From Shimia_B sp038525525 (GTDB lineage: Bacteria; Pseudomonadota; Alphaproteobacteria; Rhodobacterales; Rhodobacteraceae), in NCBI GenBank assembly GCA_038525525.1, contig JBCBHO010000001.1, positions 558,001 to 622,000 on the forward strand: a stretch of DNA of 64,000 bases, in the 5' to 3' direction. Under the pieces are notes generated by a model, which was not told where the DNA came from, ran no database searches, and worked only from the letters and a program-made list of their open reading frames with translations. Every line of letters starts with the position of its first letter. Position 1 is the stretch's first letter. The translations under genes were made by a program, and so were the position numbers. Shown in pieces: positions 49,987 through 58,924 of the stretch.

Positions 49987-50460
49987 GTGAAATTTCTTGC
50001 CGCATCTGCCATCGCGCTCGCCGCGCTCGCAACCCTGCCCAACGCATCATATGCCGAGGGCGAGGTGGAAAGCGCCGTGGCGGCCTGGCGGGATGCCCCC
50101 GATACGATCTTCAATGCCGCCGACGTGGACCTCTCCGAGTTCCGCTGGGTGGCGCGCCCCGTCATCGTCTTCGCCGACAGCCCGCTCGATCCGGCCTTCC
50201 AGACCCAGATGGACAACCTCACCTCCGAGATCGACGACGTGATCGAGCGTGACATCGTCATCATCACCGACACGACGCCGGGCGAGCCGAGCGATATCCG
50301 CATCGAGTTCCGCCCGCGCGGCTTCCAGATGGTACTGCTGGGCAAGGATGGCGGGCGCGTGCTGCGCAAGCCCTTCCCGTACGACATGCGCGAAATCTCC
50401 CGCTCCGTCGACAAACAGCCCATCCGCCAGCGCGAAATCTCCGAGGATCGGGGGTCATAG
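49987..50460 (+). CDS. DUF4174 secreted protein
   Basis: 157 residues. Signal peptide 1-23. Residues 45-145 match DUF4174, with a thioredoxin-like layout (ARPVIVFADSPLDPAF, FQMVLLGKDGGRVLRKPFP) but no active cysteine. Periplasmic, function unknown. Often seen beside propionate genes in Rhodobacteraceae, from memory. Divergent from mcm. Confidence 0.85.
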   Translation: MKFLAASAIALAALATLPNASYAEGEVESAVAAWRDAPDTIFNAADVDLSEFRWVARPVIVFADSPLDPAFQTQMDNLTSEIDDVIERDIVIITDTTPGEPSDIRIEFRPRGFQMVLLGKDGGRVLRKPFPYDMREISRSVDKQPIRQREISEDRGS

Positions 50461-50472
50461 AGCGCCGGGAAT

Positions 50473-50501
50473 TTGCAATTCGTTAACCCCGGGCTTATAT
50501 C
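50473..50501 (+). promoter_or_regulatory. Candidate promoter of a 21-codon ORF
   Basis: TTGCAA (50473-50478) and TATATC (50496-50501) with a 17-bp spacer form a plausible sigma-70 promoter, about 30 bp ahead of a small ORF with a purine-rich ribosome site. Confidence 0.4.
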
Positions 50502-50531
50502 TCGGGTATAGGAAGGAAGGGAGCCGTCCTC

Positions 50532-50597
50532 ATGGCCACTTATAAACCCGTTCAACGCAAGCCTGAGAATTCTGGCTCCGGCGGTGAATTGTCCTGA
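50532..50597 (+). CDS. Possible 21-residue small protein
   Basis: ATG to TGA encodes 21 residues, basic then Gly/Ser-rich (starts MATYKPVQRK, ends GSGGELS). A strong GGAAGGAAGGGAG stretch lies nine bases upstream, and a promoter-like pair lies further up. No homology can be claimed. Whether it is translated is unknown, but the ribosome site is better than most in the window. It ends 5 bp before the 3' end of the convergent membrane-protein gene. Confidence 0.4.
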   Translation: MATYKPVQRKPENSGSGGELS

Positions 50598-50601
50598 GAT
50601 A

Positions 50602-51465
50602 TCAGGCACTTTTCTGAACCTTTACATGAGAATTCTTTCCGGTCCTAGGGATCGCACGCTCTCCTGCGGGGTCTAGATCCCCCAACAAATCATTTAGGAC
50701 ATACAACGCATTTATGCCGCGCTGGAGCGCAACAAGACGTGCATTTGTGATCCGCTCATGGGCAGCCACGCGGACCCTCACCGTGTTTTGAATTAAACCA
50801 GGCGCCCGCAAGTCCTCGGCAAGGACGCTCAAATCCGTCACCGCCGCGTAAAACTCCGCCACCATTCGCACAGCCCCGTCCGGTAGGCTTGCAAAGTTCG
50901 GGGCTATCGCCTCAAAGAGGATCGGCGGACTCTCCCTCAACGTGACCGGCATGAACCGCGTCTCAGAAACCTCGCCGCCTTCACGAATCCGCCTTTGAAC
51001 ATCAGTGGACGACGCCTTCCAATCGGTATCATCCAGCGTGGAAACCGCGGCAAAGACTTCCGCCCTCAATACGAGCATCGTGTCCCGCGCCACGTCGCGC
51101 CGCTCCAAGTCACGCCCATATTCTCGTGCGAGCCAGGTCGAAAACCAACCCACGGCCACACCGATGCCAATGACAAGTGACCCTTTTGTGAGGCCGGTTT
51201 CCTGCGGCATCTCCAGCCGAAACGCGATGAACCAGACAAGCCCACCGGCCAAAGCGAGTAGAGGCAAAAGCACGAGAATGACGCGCAAAAGGACAAAGAG
51301 GTAATCCCAGCCGATTAAGGCGCCATAGATGCCCGCACCGCCGAGTAGGATCCCCGTTGCTGGTCCAACATCCCAGCCATTGAGCCACAGCTCTCCCAAG
51401 GCTGCAGCGACAAGAAGGGCGCTCAAAGCCCCTACCACCGTCCGCCATATGAGGAACCGGGTCAT
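50602..51465 (-). CDS. AT-richer orphan membrane protein in the propionate locus
   Basis: 287 residues. Four hydrophobic segments in the first 115 residues, then a soluble, helical C-terminal region. No family recognised. Codon use and composition look AT-richer than pccA and mcm on either side, suggesting insertion of foreign DNA. It starts 8 bp before the 3' end of pccA in the same direction, so it may be transcribed from the pccA promoter. Confidence 0.7.
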   Translation of the reverse strand: MTRFLIWRTVVGALSALLVAAALGELWLNGWDVGPATGILLGGAGIYGALIGWDYLFVLLRVILVLLPLLALAGGLVWFIAFRLEMPQETGLTKGSLVIGIGVAVGWFSTWLAREYGRDLERRDVARDTMLVLRAEVFAAVSTLDDTDWKASSTDVQRRIREGGEVSETRFMPVTLRESPPILFEAIAPNFASLPDGAVRMVAEFYAAVTDLSVLAEDLRAPGLIQNTVRVRVAAHERITNARLVALQRGINALYVLNDLLGDLDPAGERAIPRTGKNSHVKVQKSA

Positions 51466-51472
51466 GTCGCGC

Positions 51473-53548
51473 CTACTCGAACTCCATGATCACATCGTCG
51501 ACCGAAAGACTGTCGCCCGGCCCCGCGTTGATCTTCGTCACGCGGGCCTTCTTCTCCGCCCGCAGGATGTTTTCCATCTTCATGGCCTCGACGGTGCAGA
51601 GCGCCTGCCCCTCCTCGATCTCCTGCCCCTCTTCGACGTCAACCTTCACGATGAGGCCGGGCATGGGGCAGAGGAGCATCTTCGAGGTGTCGGGCGGCAG
51701 CTTCTCGGGCATGAGCGCCGCAAGCTCGGCCTGACGCGGGGAGCGGACATGGACCTTGAAATCAGCGCCGCGGAAGCGGATCCGGAAGCCGTGGGCGATC
51801 TTGTCGACCTTGAGCGTCATGGGGCGGTCGCCCACGACAAGCGCGGCGAGCGTCTGTCCGGGGAGCCAGTCACTCTCGACCCGGAGTGCTTCACCGTCTT
51901 CGAAGCGGATGTCTGAGCCTTTCGGGTCCGCGTCGATGGTCACGCGGTGTGTGGCCCCTTCGAGCGTCACCACGCTCTCGCCGCCGACCACGCGGGTGTG
52001 ATTGTCCATCCGCCCTGTGATGCGCGTGCGGCGGATCTCGCTCACCCGCATCATCGCCGCCGCCGCGGCGGCCACGCGCCGGAGTGTATCATCATCGAGT
52101 GTCACGCCCTCGAAGCCCTCGGGATATTCCTCGGCGATGAAGGCGGTCGTCATGTCGCCGGAGATGAATTTCGGGTGGTCCATGACGGCGGCCACGAAGG
52201 GAAGGTTGTGGCCGATCCCCTCCACCTCGAAGGCGTCCAGCGCATTCCGCATCGCCTCGATGGCGCTCGCGCGGTCCGGACCCCAGGTGCAGAGCTTGGC
52301 GATCATCGGGTCGTAGTACATTGAGATCTCGCCGCCTTCGAAGACGCCGGTGTCGTTTCTCACGGCCGTGTCCGCGTCACTCGGCGGATAAAGCGTCCAT
52401 TGAGCATCGGCGTCCGGGAAGTTCCACTTGCCGTTTTGGAGCATCGGGCCCGCGGCGACCTCTGCTGGAGGGCGGTAGCGCGTGAGGCGCCCGATGGAGG
52501 GCAGGAAGTTGCGGTAGGGATCCTCGGCATAGAGCCGGTTCTCAATGGCCCAGCCTTCCATCTTCAGATCGGATTGCTCGATGGAGAGCGTCTCGCCCGC
52601 CGCCACGCGGATCATCTGCTCCACGAGGTCGACGCCAGTGATGAGCTCGGTGACGGGGTGCTCCACCTGAAGCCGCGTGTTCATCTCAAGGAAGTAGAAG
52701 TTCTTCTCCCCGTCCACGATGAATTCCACAGTGCCCGCGGAGGCGTAGCCCACGGCATGGGCCAGCGCGAGGGACTGCTCCCCCATGGCGCGGCGCGTCT
52801 CGGGATCGAGGAACGGGCTGGGCGCCTCTTCGACGACCTTCTGATTGCGGCGCTGGATCGAGCATTCCCGCTCGTGCAGGTAGACGCCGTTCCCGTGCTG
52901 GTCACACAGCACCTGGATCTCGATATGGCGCGGCTGGGTGACGAACTTCTCGATGAAGATGCGGTCATCGCCGAAGGAATTGGCGGCCTCGTTCTTCGAA
53001 CTCTGGAAGCCCTCGCGCGCCTCGCCGTCGTTCCACGCGATCCGCATGCCCTTGCCGCCGCCGCCCGCACTGGCCTTGATCATCACGGGGTAGCCGATCT
53101 CGTTAGAGATCTTCACGGCCTCCTCGGCATCCTCGATGAGGCCCATATAGCCCGGCACGGTGGAGACCTCGGCCTCCTGCGCGATCTTCTTCGAGGTGAT
53201 CTTGTCGCCCATGCTCTCGATCGCGCCCGCGGGCGGGCCGATGAAGGCCACGCCCGCCTTCTCCAGCGCCTCGGCAAAGAGCTTGTTCTCGGAGAGGAAC
53301 CCGTAGCCCGGATGGACGGCCTCCGCGCCGGAGGCCTTGATCGCGTCCATGACCTTCTCGATCACGATGTAGGACTGGTTGGCGGGGGGCGGGCCGATAT
53401 GTATCGCCTCGTCGGCCATCTTCACGTGAAGCGCGCCCGCATCGGCATCGGAATAGATCGCGACGGTGGCGATGCCCAACTTGCGCGCAGTCTTGATGAC
53501 CCGGCAGGCGATTTCACCCCGGTTGGCGATGAGGATCTTTTTGAACAT
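51473..53548 (-). CDS. pccA: Propionyl/acetyl-CoA carboxylase alpha subunit (biotin)
   Basis: 691 residues. Biotin carboxylase domain with ATP-grasp (VMIKASAGGGGKGMRIAW) at residues 120-330, a central BT domain, and a C-terminal biotinyl domain whose lysine is Lys657 in VEAMKMENIL. Carboxylates propionyl-CoA with PccB to give methylmalonyl-CoA. Monitored downstream by mcm. The pccB gene is about 2.4 kb upstream on the same strand. Confidence 0.96.
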   Translation of the reverse strand: MFKKILIANRGEIACRVIKTARKLGIATVAIYSDADAGALHVKMADEAIHIGPPPANQSYIVIEKVMDAIKASGAEAVHPGYGFLSENKLFAEALEKAGVAFIGPPAGAIESMGDKITSKKIAQEAEVSTVPGYMGLIEDAEEAVKISNEIGYPVMIKASAGGGGKGMRIAWNDGEAREGFQSSKNEAANSFGDDRIFIEKFVTQPRHIEIQVLCDQHGNGVYLHERECSIQRRNQKVVEEAPSPFLDPETRRAMGEQSLALAHAVGYASAGTVEFIVDGEKNFYFLEMNTRLQVEHPVTELITGVDLVEQMIRVAAGETLSIEQSDLKMEGWAIENRLYAEDPYRNFLPSIGRLTRYRPPAEVAAGPMLQNGKWNFPDADAQWTLYPPSDADTAVRNDTGVFEGGEISMYYDPMIAKLCTWGPDRASAIEAMRNALDAFEVEGIGHNLPFVAAVMDHPKFISGDMTTAFIAEEYPEGFEGVTLDDDTLRRVAAAAAAMMRVSEIRRTRITGRMDNHTRVVGGESVVTLEGATHRVTIDADPKGSDIRFEDGEALRVESDWLPGQTLAALVVGDRPMTLKVDKIAHGFRIRFRGADFKVHVRSPRQAELAALMPEKLPPDTSKMLLCPMPGLIVKVDVEEGQEIEEGQALCTVEAMKMENILRAEKKARVTKINAGPGDSLSVDDVIMEFE

Positions 53549-53575
53549 TCCTGTCCCCCTTAGTGTCGTTGGCGC

Positions 53576-53610
53576 ACGAAAAACCCCTCCCGGCGAGAGC
53601 CGAGAGGGGG
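53576..53610 (-). terminator. Terminator between the small lipoprotein gene and pccA
   Basis: Read on the minus strand, a GC hairpin (CCCCTC arms with an inner CGGC/GCCG stem, 53582-53610) is followed by TTTTT (near 53577-53581). It ends the small lipoprotein transcript about 28 bp before the pccA start, implying a separate pccA promoter or read-through. Confidence 0.7.
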
Positions 53611-53653
53611 TGCGCTAAAAGTTCTGTGGGCCGTGAGGGGCCGCTGCGTGTGA

Positions 53654-53854
53654 CTACTGGCAGACGCCGGCGTCGTCGCAGAAGACGCCGGCCGCGCCGC
53701 CGATGACCGCGCCGCGCACACCGTCGCCGCCAAGCGCCCGATCCAGCACGGCGCCGCCGGCTGCTCCGGCCACGCCGCGCTCGGCGTCAGTGTCGAGACA
53801 GCCCGCGAGCGTGACGAACGCGGCGATTGCGAAAGCGCATTTGATGATCTGCAT
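53654..53854 (-). CDS. Small glycine-zipper lipoprotein
   Basis: 66 residues. Lipobox LAGC (Cys19) after a short hydrophobic signal, followed by a Gly/Ala-rich GVAGAAGGAVLDRALGG zipper-like segment and a Cys-containing C-terminus. Small entericidin/17-kDa-antigen-like lipoproteins of this sort occur between propionate genes in related genomes, from memory. Envelope role unknown. Confidence 0.75.
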   Translation of the reverse strand: MQIIKCAFAIAAFVTLAGCLDTDAERGVAGAAGGAVLDRALGGDGVRGAVIGGAAGVFCDDAGVCQ

Positions 53855-54164
53855 GTTACTTGAGCCTTTGTTGCCTGTGGTTGGACCTGCTCTCCGCCCA
53901 GCCGAGGCACGAGGAGGTCACTGTTATGCCCTATATGTCCCCGAGAGGGACTGCCCCTGTCAACGGGAGACGCCGACCTGCTTGGGGCAGGCCGGCGTTC
54001 CGGGGAAGGGGTACAGGTGTGACAAGTGACGGGGCTGGGTAACTGGGTGTGACACCCCGCGAAAATGACCTTTCCATTGAGGAGGTTGCCTGCATAGCCT
54101 TCATTTGGGTAAACCTCCGGTTGAGCCAAATGCCGCTCATATACCCTACCCGCCCTCGGCGCTT
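53855..54164. other. 310-bp gap without a supported gene
   Basis: Short frames on both strands lack ribosome sites and family resemblance. The stretch 54010-54070 is AT-richer with GTGACA repeats and could hold the promoter of the small lipoprotein. Nothing else was seen. Confidence 0.5.
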
Positions 54165-54524
54165 TCATGCCCAATCATCCTCTTGGAATGCCTCAGGAAA
54201 GCTCGCTTCGGCCACGGCGCGGTTGATACGCAGCAGGGCGTCGTAGGATGCCGGGTCAAACGGCTCCTCGGCGGGGACAACCTCACGGCCCAAAAGCCAG
54301 GACAGCCGCCCGGCATCGAGATTGCCCCGGGCGAAGTCCTCTTCTCCGAAATACTGCCAGAGCGCCCGCAGGAACGCCTCGTCCGCCCGCCGGTCCGCCG
54401 GGCGCCGGTCCGCGTAGCGTTGGCGCGGGGCAAGGGTCGTGGCCCCGCCCTTGTTCTCGCGGCGGATGGTGAACTGGTAATCGGTGCCTGTGAGGCGGCT
54501 GGGGAACCCGCGGTGCTTCAGCAT
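54165..54524 (-). CDS. Hypothetical protein
   Basis: 119 residues, soluble. N-terminal basic/aromatic segment (KHRGFPSRLTGTDYQFTIRRE) and a helical C-terminus with RLSWLLGREVVPAEEPFD. No family recognised and the ribosome site is weak. Kept because its codon pattern and position in the minus-strand block are consistent with a real gene. Confidence 0.5.
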   Translation of the reverse strand: MLKHRGFPSRLTGTDYQFTIRRENKGGATTLAPRQRYADRRPADRRADEAFLRALWQYFGEEDFARGNLDAGRLSWLLGREVVPAEEPFDPASYDALLRINRAVAEASFPEAFQEDDWA

Positions 54525-54578
54525 CGGCGGCCCCCCGCAGGGCGGAGGGGAGCGAGCGCCGCCCGCTCCCCGCCAACG

Positions 54579-54734
54579 TTACTTGAACTTTCCGGTGAAG
54601 GTCGGCTCCATGGTGACGGGCTCTTGCTCGACAACCACGAACTCTTCCACGGCACCGTCGTCGACGTTGCGCGCACAGGCCGCTGCCAGGGCGATGAGGC
54701 CCAGCGCGACCACTGCTTTGATGCTCTTCGACAT
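54579..54734 (-). CDS. Small lipoprotein
   Basis: 51 residues: signal with a lipobox (AAAC, Cys20 region: LGLIALAAACARN), then a short acidic chain (VEEFVVVEQEPVTMEP). Start set by CAGGAG. A GC hairpin (54557-54580) follows. Envelope-anchored peptide of unknown role. Confidence 0.65.
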   Translation of the reverse strand: MSKSIKAVVALGLIALAAACARNVDDGAVEEFVVVEQEPVTMEPTFTGKFK

Positions 54735-54948
54735 CTCGGTCTCCTGCTTCTGTCCACGGGGATCGGGGCGCGACTGCGCCCGTCCTGCCCCTCGTTCGAT
54801 GGTTTGGTCACTTGGGGGTAACCATGTGGAAGAATACGGGAAAACCGGCCCCAAAGATACGAGCGGCCCGGGGCGCATGGGGGCTGTGACAGCAAAGCCT
54901 CAAAAGGGCCGGTACTTGAAGGACGCCGCGCAACATATTGTGTAGGCA

Positions 54949-55296
54949 TCAAAATCCATCCCAGATGCAGGTGGCACCTTCCGGGCGGAAAGCCTCGAAG
55001 AATTGCGTCGCCTCGGGATTGGTGACGCCGAACTCCGTGGCGCGATCGGCAAGGGATATGACGATCTCGTCGGGGATGTCCCGGTCCTGGAGCGCGGGCA
55101 GTGCATAGACTTCGCAGAGCGTGAGGAAGTCGTCGGCCACCTCGGCATAGCCCACCTCCCCACCGATGGCGGGCATGATGAAGCGAAAGCGCGCGCTCAG
55201 GGTTCCGTCCTCCCGGCGCTCGTAAAAGCTCTCCTGGAAATCGAGTGCCTGGCCCGACGGCACCTCGAAGGCGGCGAGCGACATGGGCGTGAGCAT
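54949..55296 (-). CDS. DUF6497 secreted protein (start uncertain)
   Basis: 115 residues from this ATG. The core ALDFQESFYERR, EVADDFLTLCEVYALPAL, VISLADRATEFGVTNPEA and ATCIWDGF matches a Rhodobacteraceae family recalled as DUF6497. The hydrophobic stretch before LAAFEVPSG looks like a signal peptide and continues upstream of the ATG, so the true start may be an upstream in-frame codon (candidates at 55449 and 55461) with no good ribosome site. Periplasmic; function unknown. Confidence 0.65.
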   Translation of the reverse strand: MLTPMSLAAFEVPSGQALDFQESFYERREDGTLSARFRFIMPAIGGEVGYAEVADDFLTLCEVYALPALQDRDIPDEIVISLADRATEFGVTNPEATQFFEAFRPEGATCIWDGF

Positions 55297-55508
55297 GGCG
55301 AAAAGGGTTATGAGGCAGCCCCACCCCCCTGAAATCAGAGTCCTCCCGGATGGGGCTGCGCAGCTCTCAACCCGAAGGTGGCGAGCAATAGCAGATGGAT
55401 AGTGCCGTATACGGCGATTCCCCGCAACAGCCCGTTTCCCCGACGGCATGTAATGACGCATGCGCCCCGGCAATTGCGCCCAGAAAGAAGAGAAACAAAC
55501 CAAATTCG

Positions 55509-55904
55509 TCATGGCCGCCGGGCCACGCAGTCTATCTCCACGAGCGCGCCCACTGCGAGCCCGGTCACCCCCACCGTGGTGCGCGCGGGCCGCCGATCCG
55601 GAGGGAAATAGGTCTCGTAGGCGGCATTGAAGGCGCTGTAGTCGCGGTCGAATTCCGTCAAAAAGCACCGGCACTGCACGACATGGCTGAGGTCCAGCCC
55701 AACGCCCCGGAGCACGATTTCGAGGTTGCGCATGACCGCCCGTGTCTGCGCTTCCACCCCCTCGGGCAGGGGCGCATCAGGCGCAGCGGGGTCCGTCGGC
55801 ATCTGCCCGGTGAGAATGACCCAGCCATCGGTCTCCACCGCATGGGAGAACGGCGCCACGGGCCGGGGGCCGCCATCGATCATGTGGAAGGTTGGATCAG
55901 TCAC
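55509..55904 (-). CDS. RidA-family protein
   Basis: 131 residues, YjgF/YER057c/UK114 fold. GWVILTGQMPTDPA, NLEIVLRGVGLDLSHVVQCRCFL and RPARTTVGVTGLAVGALVEIDCVA are family blocks. RidA proteins hydrolyse reactive imines; substrate here unknown. GTG start chosen by alignment with the family; an ATG seven codons later is possible. Confidence 0.85.
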   Translation of the reverse strand: MTDPTFHMIDGGPRPVAPFSHAVETDGWVILTGQMPTDPAAPDAPLPEGVEAQTRAVMRNLEIVLRGVGLDLSHVVQCRCFLTEFDRDYSAFNAAYETYFPPDRRPARTTVGVTGLAVGALVEIDCVARRP

Positions 55905-55969
55905 GGGAGGTCTCGTCTTCCTTCGGCCTTCTACCTCGGCGTTCGGGGCGGAGCCCCGCGATGTTTGCG

Positions 55970-57502
55970 CTAGAGTGGAATGTTGTCGTGCTTCTTCCAG
56001 GGGTTCGTCAGTTTCTTGCCGCGGAGCGAGGCAAACGCCCGGCACACCCGGCGGCGCGTGGAATGCGGCATGATCACCTCGTCGATGAAGCCGCGCTCGG
56101 CCGCAACGAAGGGGTTGGCGAACCGGTCTTCGTAGTCCCGCGTGTGTTGCGCGGTCTTCTCGGGGTCCCCGAGATCGGCACGGTGCAGGATCTCCGTGGC
56201 GCCCTTGGCGCCCATCACCGCCACCTCGGAGGTGGGCCATGCGTAGTTGAAATCGCCCCGCAAGTGCTTGGAGGCCATCACGACGTAGGCGCCGCCATAG
56301 GCCTTGCGCGTGATCACCGTCACCTTGGGCACGGTGGCCTCGCCATAGGCGAAAAGGAGCTTCGCGCCGTGCTTGATGACGCCGCCATATTCCTGCGTCG
56401 TGCCCGGCAGGAAGCCCGGCACGTCAACGAAGGTGAGCACGGGGATCTCGAAGGCGTCGCAGAAGCGCACGAAGCGCGCGGCCTTCCGCGCGCCGTCGAT
56501 ATCGAGGACGCCCGCGAGCACCATGGGCTGGTTGGCGACCACGCCCACGGTGGAGCCTTCGAGCCGGATGAAGCCGGTGATCATGTTCTTCGCGAAATCC
56601 TCTTGGATCTCGTAGAAGTCGCCCTCGTCCGCCGTTTTGTGGATCAGCTCCTTCATGTCGTAGGGCGTGTTGGGGTTGGCGGGCACGAGCGTGTCGAGGC
56701 TCTCGTCGATCCGGCTGGGCGGATCGAAGAAAGGCCGCTTGGGCGGCATCGAACGGTTGTTGAGCGGCAAGAAGTCCACGAGCCGCCGCACCTCCGCGAG
56801 TGCCTCCACGTCGTTCTCGAACGCCCCGTCGGCGACCGAGCTTTTCTTGGTGTGCGTGGAGGCCCCACCGAGCTCTTCGGCGGTCACGACCTCGTTTGTC
56901 ACGGTCTTCACCACGTCGGGCCCGGTGACGAACATGTAAGACGAGTCCCGCACCATGAAGATGAAGTCGGTCATGGCGGGCGAATAGACCGCCCCACCCG
57001 CGCACGGCCCCATGATGACCGAGATCTGCGGCACGACGCCCGAGGCCAGGATGTTGCGCTGGAAGACCTCGCCGTAGCCCGCGAGGCTGTCCACGCCCTC
57101 CTGAATGCGCGCGCCGCCTGAATCGTTGATCCCGATCACGGGCGCGCCGTTCTGCATGGCCATGTCCATGATCTTGCATATTTTCTGCGCGTGCGTGGCC
57201 GACACGGAGCCGCCGAGGACAGTGAAGTCCTGGCTGAAGACATAGACCTGCCGGCCGTTGATGGTGCCCCAGCCGGTGACGACGCCGTCGCCCGGGGGCT
57301 TCATCTTCTCCATGCCGAAATCGGTGCAGCGATGGGTGACGAACATGTCGAATTCCTCGAAGGAGCCTTCGTCGAGGAGAAGGTCGATGCGCTCGCGCGC
57401 GGTGAGCTTGCCCTTGGCGTGCTGGGCCTTCACGCGGGCCTCGCCACCGCCGAGGCGGGCCACGTCGCGGCGGTCTTCGAGCTCTCCGAGGATATCTGTC
57501 AT
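55970..57502 (-). CDS. pccB: Propionyl-CoA carboxylase beta subunit
   Basis: 510 residues, carboxyltransferase with two crotonase-like halves. N-terminal GGGEARVKAQHAKGKLTARERIDLLLD; GGSVSATHAQKICKIMD and GPCAGGAVYSPAMTDF in the middle; VVMASKHLRGDFNYAWPTSEVAVMG in the second half. Partner of PccA. In R. sphaeroides the pcc genes respond to PccR/ScfR; an inverted repeat lies upstream here but is unassigned. Confidence 0.96.
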   Translation of the reverse strand: MTDILGELEDRRDVARLGGGEARVKAQHAKGKLTARERIDLLLDEGSFEEFDMFVTHRCTDFGMEKMKPPGDGVVTGWGTINGRQVYVFSQDFTVLGGSVSATHAQKICKIMDMAMQNGAPVIGINDSGGARIQEGVDSLAGYGEVFQRNILASGVVPQISVIMGPCAGGAVYSPAMTDFIFMVRDSSYMFVTGPDVVKTVTNEVVTAEELGGASTHTKKSSVADGAFENDVEALAEVRRLVDFLPLNNRSMPPKRPFFDPPSRIDESLDTLVPANPNTPYDMKELIHKTADEGDFYEIQEDFAKNMITGFIRLEGSTVGVVANQPMVLAGVLDIDGARKAARFVRFCDAFEIPVLTFVDVPGFLPGTTQEYGGVIKHGAKLLFAYGEATVPKVTVITRKAYGGAYVVMASKHLRGDFNYAWPTSEVAVMGAKGATEILHRADLGDPEKTAQHTRDYEDRFANPFVAAERGFIDEVIMPHSTRRRVCRAFASLRGKKLTNPWKKHDNIPL

Positions 57503-57531
57503 GGGGGCCCCTTTGGTGAATTGCCGCTTTG

Positions 57532-57570
57532 TTGCGCAGTTTTCTTTCGTTATGCTGCATCGCGGCGCAA
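57532..57570. promoter_or_regulatory. Inverted repeat upstream of pccB
   Basis: TTGCGC (57532-57537) and GCGCAA (57565-57570) form a perfect inverted repeat 30-68 bp upstream of the pccB start. Position suits a repressor or activator of propionate genes. No exact TTTGCAAA-type motif is present. Confidence 0.3.
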
Positions 57571-57697
57571 TGAAAGGGAAATTTGGCCTGTTTCGCGCCC
57601 GTTAGCGCACACATCCTGATGCGGTGAGCGCTCTCTGTGCGAAGCGGGTGGGCGGCTTGTGCATGGCAATTCCCCCCGGCTCCGTTACTTCTCTCCC

Positions 57698-58924
57698 ATG
57701 CCCGATCCCGCGAAGGTCCGTTACCTGGACCGCACCACGCCTCCACATCTCTCCACACTGATCCTCCTCGCCGGGGTGTCGGCGCTCGGCATGAATATCT
57801 TTCTGCCGTCTCTGCCGGGCATGACGGCGTATTTCGAGACCGATTACGCGATCATGCAGCTCTCGGTGGCGCTTTATCTCGGGTTCAACGCGGCGCTTCA
57901 GCTCGTGATCGGGCCGATCTCGGACCGCTATGGCCGGCGGCCCGTGGTGCTCGGCGGCATCATTCTCTTCATGCTGGCGACCGTGGGCACGCTTCTGGCG
58001 CGGAGCGTGGAGGTCTTCTTGGTCTTTCGCATGGCGCAAGCGGCCATCGTGGTGGGCATGGTGCTGTCCCGTGCGATCGTGCGCGATCTTGTGACCCAAG
58101 ACCGCGCCGCCTCCATGCTGGGCTACCTGACGATGGGCATGTCCGTGGTGCCCATGATCGGCCCGGCCATCGGCGGCGGGCTCGATGACGCCTTTGGCTG
58201 GCAGGCGAACTTCTGGCTATTGCTCCTCATGGGCGGGCTCCTCTTCGCGCTGGCCTGGGCGGATCTCGGCGAGACGGCACCGCTCACGCAGAGCAGTTTC
58301 CGCGATCAGGTGCGCGACTACCCTGCCCTCCTCACCTCGCCGCGCTTCTGGGGCTACAACCTCGCCGCCGCGTTCTCCTCTGGCGCGTTCTTCGCCTATC
58401 TCGGCGGCGCGCCCTATGTCGGCGCGGAGGTCTTCGGCATGGGGCCCTCGGAGCTCGGCATCTACTTCGGCGCGCCTGCCATCGGCTACTTCGCAGGAAA
58501 CTGGATCTCCGGGCGCTACTCCGTGCGCTTCGGGATCAACAACATGATCCTTTGGGGCTCCCTGCTCTGCTCGGGCGGGATGCTCGTGCTGCTGGCAACG
58601 TTCGCGGCAGGGCTTCAGGGCGCGGTGATCTTCTTCGCTTTCATGACCTTTGTGGGCCTCGGCAACGGCATGGTGATCCCAAACGCCACGTCAGGGATGC
58701 TCAGCGTGCGACCGCGGCTTGCGGGCACAGCCTCGGGCCTTGGCGGCTCCATGATGCTCGGGGGCGGCGCGGCGCTTTCGGCACTCGCCGGGGCCGCGCT
58801 CGGCGACGGGGCCACGGCCTTTCCGCTGATCTACATCATGTGCGCCACATCCGCAGCCGGGGTCGTGGCGATCCTCTTCGTGCGCTACCGCGACGCGCAG
58901 CTTGCTGCCGCGCCGGCAGAGTAA
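57698..58924 (+). CDS. Bcr/CflA-type MFS multidrug exporter
   Basis: 408 residues, 12 helices. ALQLVIGPISDRYGRRPVVLGG (motif A) and the IVVGMVLSRAIVRDLV segment are typical of Bcr/CflA drug:proton antiporters. Inner membrane. Start at MPDPAKVR because the earlier in-frame ATG lacks a site. Divergent from pccB; its stop abuts the convergent DMT gene's stop. Confidence 0.9.
   Translation: MPDPAKVRYLDRTTPPHLSTLILLAGVSALGMNIFLPSLPGMTAYFETDYAIMQLSVALYLGFNAALQLVIGPISDRYGRRPVVLGGIILFMLATVGTLLARSVEVFLVFRMAQAAIVVGMVLSRAIVRDLVTQDRAASMLGYLTMGMSVVPMIGPAIGGGLDDAFGWQANFWLLLLMGGLLFALAWADLGETAPLTQSSFRDQVRDYPALLTSPRFWGYNLAAAFSSGAFFAYLGGAPYVGAEVFGMGPSELGIYFGAPAIGYFAGNWISGRYSVRFGINNMILWGSLLCSGGMLVLLATFAAGLQGAVIFFAFMTFVGLGNGMVIPNATSGMLSVRPRLAGTASGLGGSMMLGGGAALSALAGAALGDGATAFPLIYIMCATSAAGVVAILFVRYRDAQLAAAPAE

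Noticed and set aside
54049..54246. 65-codon plus-strand frame in the gap near 54.1 kb
   Set aside because: No ribosome site, no domain, overlaps the opposite-strand hypothetical gene.
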